Of a stretch of 64,000 nucleotides of DNA, positions 53,337 through 62,486 are shown in pieces (the first letter of the stretch is position 1; the number at the start of each line of letters is the position of its first letter). This stretch comes from Oerskovia merdavium (GTDB lineage Bacteria > Actinomycetota > Actinomycetes > Actinomycetales > Cellulomonadaceae): NCBI RefSeq assembly GCF_014836755.1, contig NZ_JACSQF010000002.1, forward strand, positions 84,483 through 148,482, given 5' to 3'. Below the pieces are notes generated by a model. The model was not told where the DNA came from and did not search any database. It saw only the letters and a program-made list of their open reading frames with translations. The position numbers and the translations under genes were made by a program.

Positions 53337-53342
53337 GGCGCG

Positions 53343-54440
53343 ATGAGTACTCCCACCGCCTCCCACCCGCGAACGGCCCGTGCGCGCGGACTGGCTGCCG
53401 CCGCGCTCCGGCAGTGGCACCTGCACCCCCGGTGGGCCATGGCGCTGCGCGGCGCTGTGGCCGCCGCGGTCGCGTGGGTCGTCGGGATCGTGCTGCCCGA
53501 GCCCTTCTCCGACTATCCGTACTACGCGCCGCTCGGCGCCGTCGTCGCGACCACGAGCACCGTGGCCCGGTCCGTCCGGGAATCCTTCCAGGCGGTCGGT
53601 GCGATCGTCGTCGGGGCGCTCGTCGCGCGCGGCGTGGACGTCGTGCTCGCGCCCAGCGCGCTGTCGATCGCGCTCGTCGTCGCGATCGCGATCCTCGTCG
53701 CGGGGTGGGGGCTCCTGGGTGACATGGGGTCGTGGGCCGTGACCTCGGCGCTGTTCGTCCTCATCATCGGGAACGCGGACAAGGTCGGGTACATGGGGGC
53801 GTACATCGGCCTCGTCCTGGTCGGGTCGCTCGTGGGGATCGGGATCAACCTGCTCTTCCCGCCGCTGCCCCTCGCGGCGTCCGACGTCGACCTCGACCGG
53901 CTCAAGGACGCGCTCGCGGACCAGCTCGACCACCTCGCGGACGGGCTCGACAGCGACGTCGCGCCCTCACCCGAGGAGTGGGACGACCGGCGTCTGCTCC
54001 TCGGTCCGGTGGTCGACCGGTCGCAGCGGTCGGCCGAGCAGGCGCGCGAGGCGGCGCACATCAACCGCCGGGCCCGCCGGTACGCCGAGGCGACCCGAGC
54101 CCAAGGCTCCCAGGCGAGCGCGCTGGGGGTGACGTCGTCGGTCGTCGGGGACCTGACCCGGCTCGTCACCGGGTGGGAGCGGCAGGACCTCGACGACCTC
54201 GCGTTCGGCCAGTCCCTGAGGCCCCTCGTGCGCGACGCCCTGCGCGCGTACGCGGGAGCCGTGCGCTCCACGGCCGGGGCGCTCGCGGACCCCGAGGCGC
54301 TCGCCCGCGTCCGGGACGCGACCGAGCGGCTGCGGCGGGCCGTGCGCGAGGTGCGCAGCGGGTCGGACGAGGACTATTTCGTCGCCGGGGCGACCGTGCT
54401 GGCGATCCGGCGCGGGGTCGCAGCGCTGGGCGGGGAGTAG
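53343..54440 (+). CDS. FUSC-family membrane protein (aromatic-acid exporter-like)
   Basis: 365 aa. About six spans in the first half (MALRGAVAAAVAWVVGIVLPE, YYAPLGAVVATTSTVARSVRESFQAVGAIVVGALVAR, LSIALVVAIAILVAGW, WAVTSALFVLIIGN, YIGLVLVGSLVGIGINLLFPP), with the Y-x-A-P-L-x-A-V-V pattern typical of the FUSC/YccS fold. The second half is a cytoplasmic helical domain. Family members export p-hydroxybenzoic and similar acids. The neighbouring OhrR-like gene on the same strand may regulate it. Confidence 0.82.
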   Translation: MSTPTASHPRTARARGLAAAALRQWHLHPRWAMALRGAVAAAVAWVVGIVLPEPFSDYPYYAPLGAVVATTSTVARSVRESFQAVGAIVVGALVARGVDVVLAPSALSIALVVAIAILVAGWGLLGDMGSWAVTSALFVLIIGNADKVGYMGAYIGLVLVGSLVGIGINLLFPPLPLAASDVDLDRLKDALADQLDHLADGLDSDVAPSPEEWDDRRLLLGPVVDRSQRSAEQAREAAHINRRARRYAEATRAQGSQASALGVTSSVVGDLTRLVTGWERQDLDDLAFGQSLRPLVRDALRAYAGAVRSTAGALADPEALARVRDATERLRRAVREVRSGSDEDYFVAGATVLAIRRGVAALGGE

Positions 54441-54536
54441 GGCTCGCGCAGCCCTGCGGACCGGGCGCGGCGAGAGGCCGCGCGGCTACCCTGGTCCGGG
54501 ACGCCTTCCGGGAGCCCACGATCAGGAGGTCGTCCG

Positions 54537-54950
54537 ATGAGCACGTCCGCCTCGGTCGCCGTGCAGGAGATCCTCGCGCGGTGGCACGGCTTCCAGGAGT
54601 GCTACCTCGAGGAGGTCCGCGTCGAGGAGTTCGGCTACAGCCTCCGCCTGACCTTCGACCACGTGTGGCAGTCCGAGGGCGTCCTGCGGGACGACCTTGA
54701 TGTGCCGTCGCTCGTCTCGCTCCGGTGCGTGGGGGTCCGCAGGCTCGAGTACGTCGCAGATGCTCCCGCGCGCACCGTCGCCAACCGGGCGCAGCTCGCA
54801 CCCGGCTGCACCGAGGTCTCGCTCGTCGTCGCGATCCCTTCGGACGATCCCGTCGCGATCCGTCTCGGGTGGGAGTGGGACGGGCGCGAGCTGGAGATCC
54901 ACTGTGTGGCCGTCGAGGAGGTGCCGCCCGAGGCCACTGGGGCACCGTGA
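54537..54950 (+). CDS. Uncharacterised 137-aa protein
   Basis: Soluble, no signal peptide. [38 protein letters not shown] at the N-terminus, then alternating strands ([55 protein letters not shown]). The WHGF and strand pattern loosely recall small immunity-like or uncharacterised DUF proteins, but I cannot name a family. AGGAGG precedes the ATG. Convergent with the HAD gene, 7 bp apart. Confidence 0.7.
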   Translation: MSTSASVAVQEILARWHGFQECYLEEVRVEEFGYSLRLTFDHVWQSEGVLRDDLDVPSLVSLRCVGVRRLEYVADAPARTVANRAQLAPGCTEVSLVVAIPSDDPVAIRLGWEWDGRELEIHCVAVEEVPPEATGAP

Positions 54951-54957
54951 GCGCGCG

Positions 54958-55689
54958 TCAGGCGTCGGTCACGCTGATCGACCCGTCCTGCCCGACGGCG
55001 AAGCGCACCTCGTCGAGCCCGCTCGCTCCCGCGTCGGGGGCCACGGAGGCTCCGGCGAGCTGCGCGAGCGTGTGCGTGCCCTCGACGACGAGCACCGCGC
55101 ACCCGGCCGCTCGACCCGCGGTCACGCCGGCAGGGGCGTCCTCGACCACGAGGCACCGCGACGGGTCGACGCCGAGCCGCTCGGCACCGAGCAGGAACGG
55201 GTCGGGGTCGGGCTTGCCGTGCGCGACGTCGTCGGCCGTGACGACGACCGCGGGCGGCACGAGGCCCGAGGCCGCGATGCGTGCCGCGGCGAGCGGACGC
55301 GTGCACGAGGTGACGATCGCCTGCCGGGTCGCGGGCAGCGACGCGAACGCGTCGACCGTGCCGGGCAGGATCCGCACGCCCTCGTTGTCGTTCAGCTCGA
55401 GGTCGTGGATCCGCTCGTACGCCTCCTCGACCTGGTCGACCGGCAGGAGGCGCGCGATGAAGGTGCGGGCGGGGGTGCCGTGCTCGATCTGGAACGAGTC
55501 GGCGTCCGGCAGCCCGTACTCGTGCGCCCACCGGCGCCAGTTGCGGTCGACGGCCGGCACGGAGTCGATCAGCGTGCCGTCCATGTCGAACAGGATCGCG
55601 TCGAACGTGCGCCCGGCGAACGCGGCGCCCGGCGTGGGGAGCACGGGAGGCTCGGGGAGGTCGGGGCCGGGTACGGGGAGGACGGACAT
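54958..55689 (-). CDS. HAD-family sugar phosphatase / beta-phosphoglucomutase-like
   Basis: 243 aa. DxD motif [28 protein letters not shown] with nucleophile and acid Asp in DMDGT, motif [11 protein letters not shown], Lys in [17 protein letters not shown], motif [14 protein letters not shown]. The TSC...GKPDP arrangement is close to the glycerol-3-phosphatase/2-deoxyglucose-6-phosphatase (DOG/HAD IA) group. A Pro-rich N-terminal tail of about 25 aa precedes the domain. The ATG has TAGCCT six bases upstream. Divergent from tmk. Confidence 0.85.
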   Translation of the reverse strand: MSVLPVPGPDLPEPPVLPTPGAAFAGRTFDAILFDMDGTLIDSVPAVDRNWRRWAHEYGLPDADSFQIEHGTPARTFIARLLPVDQVEEAYERIHDLELNDNEGVRILPGTVDAFASLPATRQAIVTSCTRPLAAARIAASGLVPPAVVVTADDVAHGKPDPDPFLLGAERLGVDPSRCLVVEDAPAGVTAGRAAGCAVLVVEGTHTLAQLAGASVAPDAGASGLDEVRFAVGQDGSISVTDA

Positions 55690-55695
55690 GCCCCG

Positions 55696-55701
55696 AGGCT
55701 A
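55696..55701 (-). promoter_or_regulatory. Candidate -10 box, HAD phosphatase gene
   Basis: TAGCCT on the reverse strand ends exactly six bases before the ATG at 55689. Confidence 0.55.
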
Positions 55702-55743
55702 CCGGCCGTGCCGGGTCGCCCGACGTGTGTCAGGCGGCCCGAC

Positions 55744-55749
55744 TATCGT
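55744..55749 (+). promoter_or_regulatory. Candidate -10 box, tmk
   Basis: TATCGT ends exactly six bases before the GTG at 55756. The whole divergent promoter region for HAD and tmk is only 66 bp. Confidence 0.55.
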
Positions 55750-55755
55750 GGGCGC

Positions 55756-56541
55756 GTGAGCACACCCGGTTACTTCATCTCGTTCGAGGGCGGCGACGCC
55801 GTCGGCAAGTCCACCCAGTCCCGCCTCCTGGGGGAGTGGCTGGGGGACCTGACCGGCCGCGAGGTCGTGCTGACGCGCGAGCCCGGGGGCACCGAGCTGG
55901 GCGTCGAGCTGCGCCAGGCCGTGCTGCACGGCCGGGACATGGACGCTCGCACCGAGGCCCTCATCTACGCCGCGGACCGCGCGCACCACGTCGCCCACCT
56001 GGTCCGCCCCGCGCTCGAGCGCGGCGCGGTCGTCGTGACGGACCGCTACCTCGACTCGTCGGTCGCCTACCAGGCGGGCGGCCGGGAGCTCGGCGTCGAC
56101 GAGGTCGAGCTCATCTCGCTGTGGGCCGTCCAGGGGCTCATGCCGCACGTGACCGTCCTGCTGGACCTGGACCCGGCCGTCGCCGCCGAGCGTCTCCAGG
56201 GGAAGCCGGACCGTCTCGAGAGCGCCGGGCTCGACTTCCACCGCCGCACGCGCGAGGCGTTCTTGTCGCGCGCTGCCGCGGACCCCGAGCGGTGGGTCGT
56301 GATCGACGCGACCGCCTCGATCGAGGACATCCAGGCCCAGATCCGGGTGGACCTCGCGGTCCGGCTCGAGCTCACGCCCGTGGTCGAGGAGGCCGAGGAC
56401 ACGGTCGAGGCGCTGCCCGACGACGGGTTCGACGACTCCGACTCGGCGATCGGCTACGTCCCTGACCTCGCGGACCTGCCGGTCACGTCCCCCGTGACGC
56501 ACCCCGCGCCGGGGCCGGCCGAGCGGACGAGCGCCCCGTGA
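55756..56541 (+). CDS. tmk: Thymidylate kinase
   Basis: 261 aa. Phosphorylates dTMP to dTDP. P-loop [46 protein letters not shown] (DR motif), [12 protein letters not shown] and the lid [20 protein letters not shown]-terminal acidic/Pro-rich extension of about 55 aa ([15 protein letters not shown]) goes beyond the roughly 205-aa enzyme and looks disordered. Leaderless GTG start. The stop overlaps the holB GTG by four bases (GTGA). Confidence 0.94.
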   Translation: MSTPGYFISFEGGDAVGKSTQSRLLGEWLGDLTGREVVLTREPGGTELGVELRQAVLHGRDMDARTEALIYAADRAHHVAHLVRPALERGAVVVTDRYLDSSVAYQAGGRELGVDEVELISLWAVQGLMPHVTVLLDLDPAVAAERLQGKPDRLESAGLDFHRRTREAFLSRAAADPERWVVIDATASIEDIQAQIRVDLAVRLELTPVVEEAEDTVEALPDDGFDDSDSAIGYVPDLADLPVTSPVTHPAPGPAERTSAP

Positions 56542-57674
56542 CGGTCTGGGACGACGTCGTCGGGCAGGAGCACGCGGTCGAGCTGCTCTCGGCCGCGGCC
56601 ACCGACCCCGCGGCCATGACGCACGGCTGGCTCCTGACGGGACCGCCCGGCTCGGGGCGGTCGAACGCCGCTCGGGCCTTCGCGGCCGCGCTGCAGTGCG
56701 AGCTGGGTGGGTGCGGGGTGTGCCAGGCGTGCACCACGACCCTCGCGGGCACCCACGCGGACGTGACGATCGTCGCGACCGAGAAGGTGACCATCGCGAT
56801 CAGCGAGGTGCGTGACCTGGTGGGCGTCGCCAGCCGCCGTCCCTCGCAGGGGCGCTGGCGCGTCATCATCGTGGAGGACGCCGACCGCATGGCCGAGCGC
56901 ACCACCAACGTTCTCCTCAAGGCCATCGAGGAGCCGCCGCCCCGCACGGTCTGGATCCTGTGCGCCCCCAGCCCGCAGGACGTCCTGGTGACGATCCGCT
57001 CGCGGTGCCGTGGCGTGGCGCTCCGGGTGCCGCCGGTCGAGGCCGTCGCCCGTCTGCTCGTCGCCCGTGACGGCGTGGACCCTGTCGTGGCCGAGGCCGC
57101 GGCGCGCGCCGCGCAGAGCCACATCGGCCTGGCGCGCCGTCTGGCCCGGGACGGCAAGGCGCGCGAGCGCCGGTCCTCGGTCCTGTCGATCGCGCGCCGC
57201 ATCCGTGGCGTCGGGGACGCCGTGGTCGCCGCGGGCGAGCTGGTCGAGGTCGCTCAGGCCGAGGCCAAGGCCGCGACCGAGGAACGCGACGCGGTCGAGA
57301 AGGCTGAGCTCCTGCGTGCGCTGGGCGTCGAGGCGGGCGGCGTGATGCCGCCCAAGCTGCGCTCGCAGCTCACGGACCTCGAGAAGGACCAGAAGCGCCG
57401 CGCGACCCGTCACCAGCGCGACGTCCTGGACCGCGCGATGCTGGACCTGCTCTCGCTCTACCGCGACGTGCTCGTGGTGCAGCTCGGTGCCCACGTGGAC
57501 CTCGTGAACACCGAGCTCGCCGAGACCGTGCAGGCCCTGGCCGAGGACTCGACCCCCGAGCAGACCGTGCGCCGCATGGACGCGATCGGGGTGGCTCGGG
57601 AGCGCCTCGACGGCAACGTGGCGCCGCTGCTCGCGCTCGAGGCCATGGCGATCGCCCTGCGCCCGCAGGGCTGA
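56538..57674 (+). CDS. holB: DNA polymerase III delta-prime subunit
   Basis: 378 aa. Clamp-loader subunit. [12 protein letters not shown]-loop [20 protein letters not shown], zinc site with four Cys in [15 protein letters not shown], sensor region [33 protein letters not shown], and the SRC motif (IRSRCRG). The P-loop Lys is replaced by Arg (GSGRS), fitting a subunit whose nucleotide binding is not needed. The C-terminal helical collar domain is intact. Downstream of tmk in the order usual for Actinobacteria. Confidence 0.92.
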   Translation: MTVWDDVVGQEHAVELLSAAATDPAAMTHGWLLTGPPGSGRSNAARAFAAALQCELGGCGVCQACTTTLAGTHADVTIVATEKVTIAISEVRDLVGVASRRPSQGRWRVIIVEDADRMAERTTNVLLKAIEEPPPRTVWILCAPSPQDVLVTIRSRCRGVALRVPPVEAVARLLVARDGVDPVVAEAAARAAQSHIGLARRLARDGKARERRSSVLSIARRIRGVGDAVVAAGELVEVAQAEAKAATEERDAVEKAELLRALGVEAGGVMPPKLRSQLTDLEKDQKRRATRHQRDVLDRAMLDLLSLYRDVLVVQLGAHVDLVNTELAETVQALAEDSTPEQTVRRMDAIGVARERLDGNVAPLLALEAMAIALRPQG

Positions 57675-57685
57675 GCGCCCGCCGC

Positions 57686-58060
57686 TCAGACCGTCGACGC
57701 CTCGCGCGCGGCGACGATCCGCTCGCCGTTGGCCTCGGACCAGGCACGGATCGCGTCGACCGGGCCCAGGAGCGAGCGGCCCAGGTCCGTGAGCGAGTAC
57801 TCGACGCGCGGGGGGACCTCGGCGTAGACGGTCCTCGTGACGATCCCGTCGCGCTCGAGAGAGCGCAGCGTCTGCGTGAGGACCTTGGGGGTCACGGCGC
57901 CGATCTTCTCGCGCAGCTCCCCGAACCGCAGCACGCCCGTCCGCAGCGCCATGAGGACGAGCAGCGTCCACTTGTCCCCGAGGCGTTCGACCACGAGCCG
58001 CGACGGGCAGGTGGGGGAGAAGACGTCGGGCACCTCGTCGACCGTTCCCACAGTATCCAC
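57686..58060 (-). CDS. HxlR-family transcriptional regulator
   Basis: 124 aa from the GTG at 58060. PDVFSPTCPSRLVVERLGDKWTLLVLMALRTGVLRFGELREKIGAVTPKVLTQTLRSLERDGIVTRTVYAEVPPRVEYSLTDLGRSLL is a complete HxlR winged helix with the conserved N-terminal Cys that senses oxidants or aldehydes in some members. The ATG at 58087 is in frame, but it lies inside the inverted-repeat operator; the GTG has CATTAT exactly six bases upstream, so it is preferred. Divergent from an NAD-dependent epimerase-like gene, its probable target. Confidence 0.82.
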   Translation of the reverse strand: MDTVGTVDEVPDVFSPTCPSRLVVERLGDKWTLLVLMALRTGVLRFGELREKIGAVTPKVLTQTLRSLERDGIVTRTVYAEVPPRVEYSLTDLGRSLLGPVDAIRAWSEANGERIVAAREASTV

Positions 58061-58061
58061 A

Positions 58062-58095
58062 AGGTAATAATGGCACGTTGAAGTCATTGGTACCT
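58062..58095. promoter_or_regulatory. HxlR operator, inverted repeat with 12-bp spacer
   Basis: AGGTAATAATG (58062-58072) and CATTGGTACCT (58085-58095) pair at nine of eleven positions. The site covers the -10 box (58067-58072) of the hxlR-type gene and lies 77 bp before the divergent epimerase start. Confidence 0.65.
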
Positions 58096-58171
58096 GTTGG
58101 ATACCGTCAGGATCCTCACGGCGCACCGGGCGTCGTCGGCGCCCCGTGGGGGCGGGTTCGAGGAGGCTCAC

Positions 58172-59083
58172 ATGAAGGTTCTGCTGACGGGCGGCACGGG
58201 ATACATCGGGTCCGCGGTGCTCGCCGCGCTCGTGGCTCGCGGTCACGAGGTGACGGCCCTGGTCCGCAGCGAGGGGTCTGCACGCACGGTCGAGGCCGCG
58301 GGAGCGACGCCGGCCGTCGTCGACCTCACGGACACCACGGTGGTCGCCACGCTCCTCGCGGACGCCGACGCCGCGGTCCACGCCGCGGCTGCGAGCGACG
58401 GCTCGAGCCCCACGATCGACGCCTCGGTCGTCGACGCGGTCCTCGCCACGTTCGACGGCACGGCCAGGCCGTTCGTCCACACGAGCGGGATCTGGGTCTA
58501 CGGGAGCGGGGACGCGATCGACGAGGGCTCGCCCCTGGACCCGCCCGCGATCGTCGCATGGCGCCTCCCGATCGAGGAGCGGCTCCTCGCGGCCACGGCC
58601 CAGGGGCGCGTGGTCGGGTCGGTCGTGGTCCCCGGCGTCGTCTACGGCCACGGTGCGGGTATCCCGGGGATCGTCGCGGGTGCGCCGCGCCGCGAGGGGC
58701 CCGACGGCGCATCCCTCACCCTCGTGGGCAGCGGCACCCAGCACTGGGCGACGGTCCACGTCGACGACCTCGCCGAGCTCTACGTGCTCGCGGTCGAGCG
58801 AGGCCTGACCGGCCGCCTCCTCGGCACGACCGACGAGCCTGCCTCCGTCACCGACCTCACGCGTGCGGCGAGCCGGGCCGCGGGGCTGGGCGGCGCCGTC
58901 GGGCCGGAGAGCGACGACGCGACCCGCGAGCGCCTCGGCGCCCCCTTCGCCGACGCGCTGCTCCTCGACCAGCGGGTCGCGCCCGAGACGCGTGCGCGCT
59001 CCCTGGGCTGGAGCCCGCGCCGCCCGTCCCTCGTCGAGGAGCTCGAGACAGGGAGCTACGCGCCTGCAGCGTCTCCGCGCTGA
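58172..59083 (+). CDS. NAD-dependent epimerase/dehydratase-family (atypical SDR) protein
   Basis: 303 aa. Rossmann start MKVLLTGGTGYIGSAVLAALVARGHEVTALVRS (GxxGxxG), VDLTDTTVVATLLADADAAVHAAAASD, FVHTSGIWVYGSG, and GSVVVPGVVYGHGAGIPGIVAG. The Tyr-x3-Lys motif of classical SDRs is not clear, as in atypical NmrA/epimerase-like members. AGGAGG precedes the ATG. Divergent from the HxlR gene, a frequent pairing for redox or electrophile responses. Confidence 0.83.
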   Translation: MKVLLTGGTGYIGSAVLAALVARGHEVTALVRSEGSARTVEAAGATPAVVDLTDTTVVATLLADADAAVHAAAASDGSSPTIDASVVDAVLATFDGTARPFVHTSGIWVYGSGDAIDEGSPLDPPAIVAWRLPIEERLLAATAQGRVVGSVVVPGVVYGHGAGIPGIVAGAPRREGPDGASLTLVGSGTQHWATVHVDDLAELYVLAVERGLTGRLLGTTDEPASVTDLTRAASRAAGLGGAVGPESDDATRERLGAPFADALLLDQRVAPETRARSLGWSPRRPSLVEELETGSYAPAASPR

Positions 59084-59212
59084 GCGCGGGCGTCCACGCG
59101 GCGTTCATCCGATCGTCGCGCGGACGCCCGGCCGGGGACACCGTGACGCTGGACGCCGGGGCTAGTGTCGCGAGCGACAAGACACCGGACCACCGGAAAG
59201 GGCACCACGACG

Positions 59213-59875
59213 ATGACCCTCACCCTCACGCTCGTCCGCCACGGGCAGACCGTCCTCAACGCACGCCGACACCTCCAGGGGGCGTGCGACTCCCCGCTCA
59301 CGCGCACCGGGCGAGCCGGGGTGCGCGTGACCGCGCAGCACCTCGCACGCCACGACTTCGACACCGCGTACTCCTCGCCCCAGGGCCGTGCGGTCCTCAC
59401 GGCCATGGAGATCCTGCGCCACCACCCCGACCTGCCCATCACGGTCGACGCCGACCTGCGCGAGCTGTCGTTCGGCTCGTTCGAGCGGCGACCCGAGCAC
59501 GAGCTCGACGGGGTCGTGCCGTGGTCGGTGCTCGTGCCCGCGGTGCTCGCGGGCACGCACCCCGGGGTCGGCGGGGGAGAGCCGGGAGCCGAGTTCATGG
59601 CACGGGTGCGCGGGGTGTTCGGGCGCATCGTCGCCGCGCACGACGACGCCTCAGGGCCGGGGGCGGGCCGAGACCGGAACGTGCTCGTCGTCGGGCACGG
59701 GCTGACGCTCGGTGCCTACCTCGCGACGATCGACCCGACCGGGCTGGCGGCGCTGCCGAACGCCTCGGTCTCGACCGTCGAGGTCACCGACGGCGTCGCG
59801 CGCGTCGTGGCCGTGGGCGTCGACGTCGCGGGGCACGGCGCGGTCGCGGCGCGTCCCGCGCCCGTCTCGGCCTGA
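59213..59875 (+). CDS. Histidine phosphatase (phosphoglycerate-mutase superfamily)
   Basis: 220 aa. Phospho-histidine motif LTLVRHGQTVLNARRHLQGACDSPLTRTG (RHG), AYSSPQGRAVLTAMEIL, acidic DLRELSFGSFE, and the second His in VLVVGHGLTLGAYLATI. ATG at 59213 is preferred because RHG follows at the usual 8-10 residues. TAGTGT at 59163-59168 could be a -10, with a leader of about 40 nt. Substrate unknown. Confidence 0.87.
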   Translation: MTLTLTLVRHGQTVLNARRHLQGACDSPLTRTGRAGVRVTAQHLARHDFDTAYSSPQGRAVLTAMEILRHHPDLPITVDADLRELSFGSFERRPEHELDGVVPWSVLVPAVLAGTHPGVGGGEPGAEFMARVRGVFGRIVAAHDDASGPGAGRDRNVLVVGHGLTLGAYLATIDPTGLAALPNASVSTVEVTDGVARVVAVGVDVAGHGAVAARPAPVSA

Positions 59876-59995
59876 GGCCCACGCCCGGCGGCACCGTTCA
59901 GCCGGGTGAAGTGCTTGCGCGCAGTCGGTCGGATCCAGCCCCTCGTGGCACCCTGGAGTATTCGGCTCATCGCGACGCACTGGGGGAGTGGTGCT

Positions 59996-60763
59996 GTGAC
60001 GACAAGAAACGAGACCGACGGAGATCTCGAGGCGGTGCTCGACGCCGTCCTGCGCGGCGACGGGCCACAGCCCGTCGGTCGCTACGCGCTCGACGTCCCG
60101 GCGGGGAAGTGGTGGTGGTCGGACGAGCTGTTCGCGATGCACGGGTTCGTCCCGGGCGAGGTCGTCCCGACGACCGAGCTCATGCTCGCGCACAAGCACC
60201 CGGACGACCTGTCGCGCGTGCAGGGGGTGCTCGCCGAGGTGACCAGCCGTGGGACGCCGTTCAGCTGTACCCACCGGATCATCGACGCCCACGGCCGCAC
60301 CAGGACCCTGGGCGTGGTGGGGCAGGGCGACCTCGACCCCGGTACGGGAGCCGTCACCCGGGTCACGGGGTACTTCATGGACCTGACGGAGACTCACGGT
60401 GCGCGCGTCCGGGAGGAGGCCTCGGCGGCGATCCGGGCGTCGGCCTCGCACCGGGCCGCGATCGAGCAGGCCAAGGGCGCGGTCATGGTCCTCTACGGCC
60501 TGAGCGAGGACGAGGCGTTCGCGCTGCTGCGCGACCACTCGAGCATCACGAACGAGCCCGTGCGGTCGATCGCTGCTCGACTGATCGCGAGCATGGCGGA
60601 TCTCGGGGGGAGCACCGCGACGCGGGAGGACCTCGACGCGTTCTTCGCGCCGCCGACTCCGACGCTGCCTCCCGACGTCAGGCTCCCGACGGCGCCGCTC
60701 GCCGGGAGCGCGCCACGTCACCGAGGATCACGGCGAGCAGGACACCGTTCGAGATCCAGTTGA
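59996..60763 (+). CDS. PAS-ANTAR RNA-binding regulator
   Basis: 255 aa. PAS fold (about 25-130: GRYALDVPAGKWWWSDELFAMHGFVPGEVVPTTELMLAHKHPDDLSRV, then VTRVTGYFMDLTE), then an ANTAR domain (IRASASHRAAIEQAKGAVMVLYGLSEDEAFALLRDHSSITNEPVRSIAARLIA). ANTAR domains bind paired-hexaloop RNA to prevent termination, so it probably acts as a sensory antiterminator. GTG start with GGGGAG upstream. The last 28 codons (86 bp) overlap the convergent ltrA-like gene and may not be conserved. Confidence 0.85.
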   Translation: MTTRNETDGDLEAVLDAVLRGDGPQPVGRYALDVPAGKWWWSDELFAMHGFVPGEVVPTTELMLAHKHPDDLSRVQGVLAEVTSRGTPFSCTHRIIDAHGRTRTLGVVGQGDLDPGTGAVTRVTGYFMDLTETHGARVREEASAAIRASASHRAAIEQAKGAVMVLYGLSEDEAFALLRDHSSITNEPVRSIAARLIASMADLGGSTATREDLDAFFAPPTPTLPPDVRLPTAPLAGSAPRHRGSRRAGHRSRSS

Positions 60764-61922
60764 TCGCGAGCGGGGAGAGCACCGGGTAGGTCGCGTAGAG
60801 CAGCCCGAGGGCGCCGACGCCTGCGACGTGAGGCAACGACCAGGATCCGCCGGTCGCGCGACGGAACAGGGTGTTGCCCGCCAGGTAGACCATGCCCGCG
60901 CCGCAGATCAGCCCGGCCGTCCACGGGTCGGCGTGGCCCGAACCCTCGTGACCGAGCGGGTGCAGCAGGACCAGCTCGTCGGCCACGGCCGTGAGCACGA
61001 TCCCGACCACGAGCAGGTACGGCACGTAGGTGTACGCGGTCTGGGCGATCATCCCGGTCGACGCCGACCCGGCGAAGTACGCGGTCGCGCGCCGTTCCGA
61101 ACGGTCGAAGTACAGCAACCACATGAGCACGGTCGAGGCGAACGCCGCGAGGAACGCGAGGACCACGGTCGCGGTCAGCTCCAGGTCGCCGAACCCGGTG
61201 CCCGTGACGATGATCGACTCGCCCAGGCTGATGATGATGAACAGGCCGACGCGCTCGGCCATGTGCTCGCCGCGCACGACCCACGTCGAGGGGTCGGTGG
61301 GGCCCAGCACGGGTACCCGGAAGAGCGCTCGCGGCCCCGAGTAGTCGACGAGCACCGCGACGATCCACAGGATCAGGCGCCACGAGTCGTCGGGCACCAG
61401 GGCGCCCGCGACCCAGAAGACGCCCGAGGTGACCTGCCACACCGTGATGCGCACGAAGTTCGTGCCGTTCTCGGGCCAGTGCCGGTGGAGCGCGTAGGTC
61501 GTCCAGGCCGAGCGCCCCACCTGGATCGCGACGAACGTCAGTGCGAACAGCAGGGCCTTGTCGCCGAACGCCTCCGGGATGGCGCTCGACATGAGCAGAC
61601 CCAGCAGCATGAGCACGAGGAGCATGGTCCGCACCGGAAGGCGCTCGGGGTCGAGCCAGTTGGTGACCCACGTGGTGTCGATCCACAGGTACCAGACCGC
61701 GGCCCCCAGGATGAGCGTCTGGACCAGGGTGGTGCCGTCGGGGTGGGCGATGAGCGAGTGCGAGAGCTGGGTGACGGCGAACACGAACACGAGGTCGAAG
61801 AACAGCTCGATGTAGCCGACCTTGTCCGAGTCGTGCCCGTGCCCGTGACGCAGGACGTCGGTGCGCATGCCCCACGTGCCCGGCCTGCGGGCGTCGGGCC
61901 GGCGGGTGCTGGGAGCGCTCAT
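60678..61922 (-). CDS. Low-temperature-requirement A (LtrA) family membrane protein
   Basis: 414 aa, about 12 spans. Opens with VGYIELFFDLVFVFAVTQLSHSL, the LtrA hallmark, followed by LWIDTTWVTNWLDPER, GEHMAERVGLFIIISLGESIIVTGTGF and WLLYFDRSERRA. The role is undefined (linked to growth at low temperature in Listeria). AGGATC lies near the ATG. Convergent and overlapping the PAS-ANTAR gene by 86 bp. Confidence 0.87.
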   Translation of the reverse strand: MSAPSTRRPDARRPGTWGMRTDVLRHGHGHDSDKVGYIELFFDLVFVFAVTQLSHSLIAHPDGTTLVQTLILGAAVWYLWIDTTWVTNWLDPERLPVRTMLLVLMLLGLLMSSAIPEAFGDKALLFALTFVAIQVGRSAWTTYALHRHWPENGTNFVRITVWQVTSGVFWVAGALVPDDSWRLILWIVAVLVDYSGPRALFRVPVLGPTDPSTWVVRGEHMAERVGLFIIISLGESIIVTGTGFGDLELTATVVLAFLAAFASTVLMWLLYFDRSERRATAYFAGSASTGMIAQTAYTYVPYLLVVGIVLTAVADELVLLHPLGHEGSGHADPWTAGLICGAGMVYLAGNTLFRRATGGSWSLPHVAGVGALGLLYATYPVLSPLAINWISNGVLLAVILGDVARSRRAAPSGA

Positions 61923-61962
61923 GGGCGCGATCCTCGCACGCCGGGCGAGCGGCGGCGCGCGC

Positions 61963-62334
61963 TCACTCGACGGTGAACGCCTTGCCCGGCCAGTAGGCCC
62001 ACTCCTCGAAGTCCGCGACGCGGCCGTCGTCCGCGAAGCGCAGGATCCACAGGTCCCGGTACTCCTGAGGTGAGGGGCCGCCGTAGCGGACCTCGAGCCG
62101 CACCACGGCCGTCGTGCCCTCGACCGCGACGGGCGCGGCCGTCAGGGTGAACGTCTCCCCGGAGTCGACGAGCCAGAAGTCCCGGATCTCGCCGTGACCG
62201 TGCAGGGGCTCGTCGTAGGGCGAGCGAGCGTAGCGGGCGTCCTCGGTGAACAGGGTCTCGACGGCGCGCAGGTCCTCCTCGCGCCAGGCCGCCTCGTACG
62301 CGGCGACCCAGGTCATGACGGCCTCGTGGTCCAT
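61963..62334 (-). CDS. NTF2-like (SnoaL/DUF4440-type) protein
   Basis: 123 aa. MDHEAVMTWVAAYEAAWREEDLRAVETLFTEDARYARSPYDEPLHGHGEIRDFW followed by strands (GETFTLTAAPVAVEGTTAVVRLEVRYG, YRDLWILRFADDGRVADFEEWAYWPG), a typical cone-shaped NTF2 fold. Many are ligand-binding or small isomerases; function not readable. The ATG at 62334 has GGAGG upstream. Same strand as, and 40 bp before, the ltrA-like gene. Confidence 0.82.
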   Translation of the reverse strand: MDHEAVMTWVAAYEAAWREEDLRAVETLFTEDARYARSPYDEPLHGHGEIRDFWLVDSGETFTLTAAPVAVEGTTAVVRLEVRYGGPSPQEYRDLWILRFADDGRVADFEEWAYWPGKAFTVE

Positions 62335-62486
62335 GCGTGCCTCCGCTCGTCGGTCCCTCGACCGTAGTCCGGGCCGCGCGCGCCCGCATTCGCCTGGTCG
62401 TGCGGGCTCCGCCCCCGGCACAATGGCTCTCGGCGGGCACGATCGTCGCGACGCACGCACGCCACCCGACGACAAGGAGGCCCGGC

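Noticed and set aside
56538-57674. P-loop Lys to Arg change in holB considered as an inactivated gene
   Set aside because: Delta-prime subunits often have altered P-loops and do not need ATP; the zinc site and SRC motif are intact.
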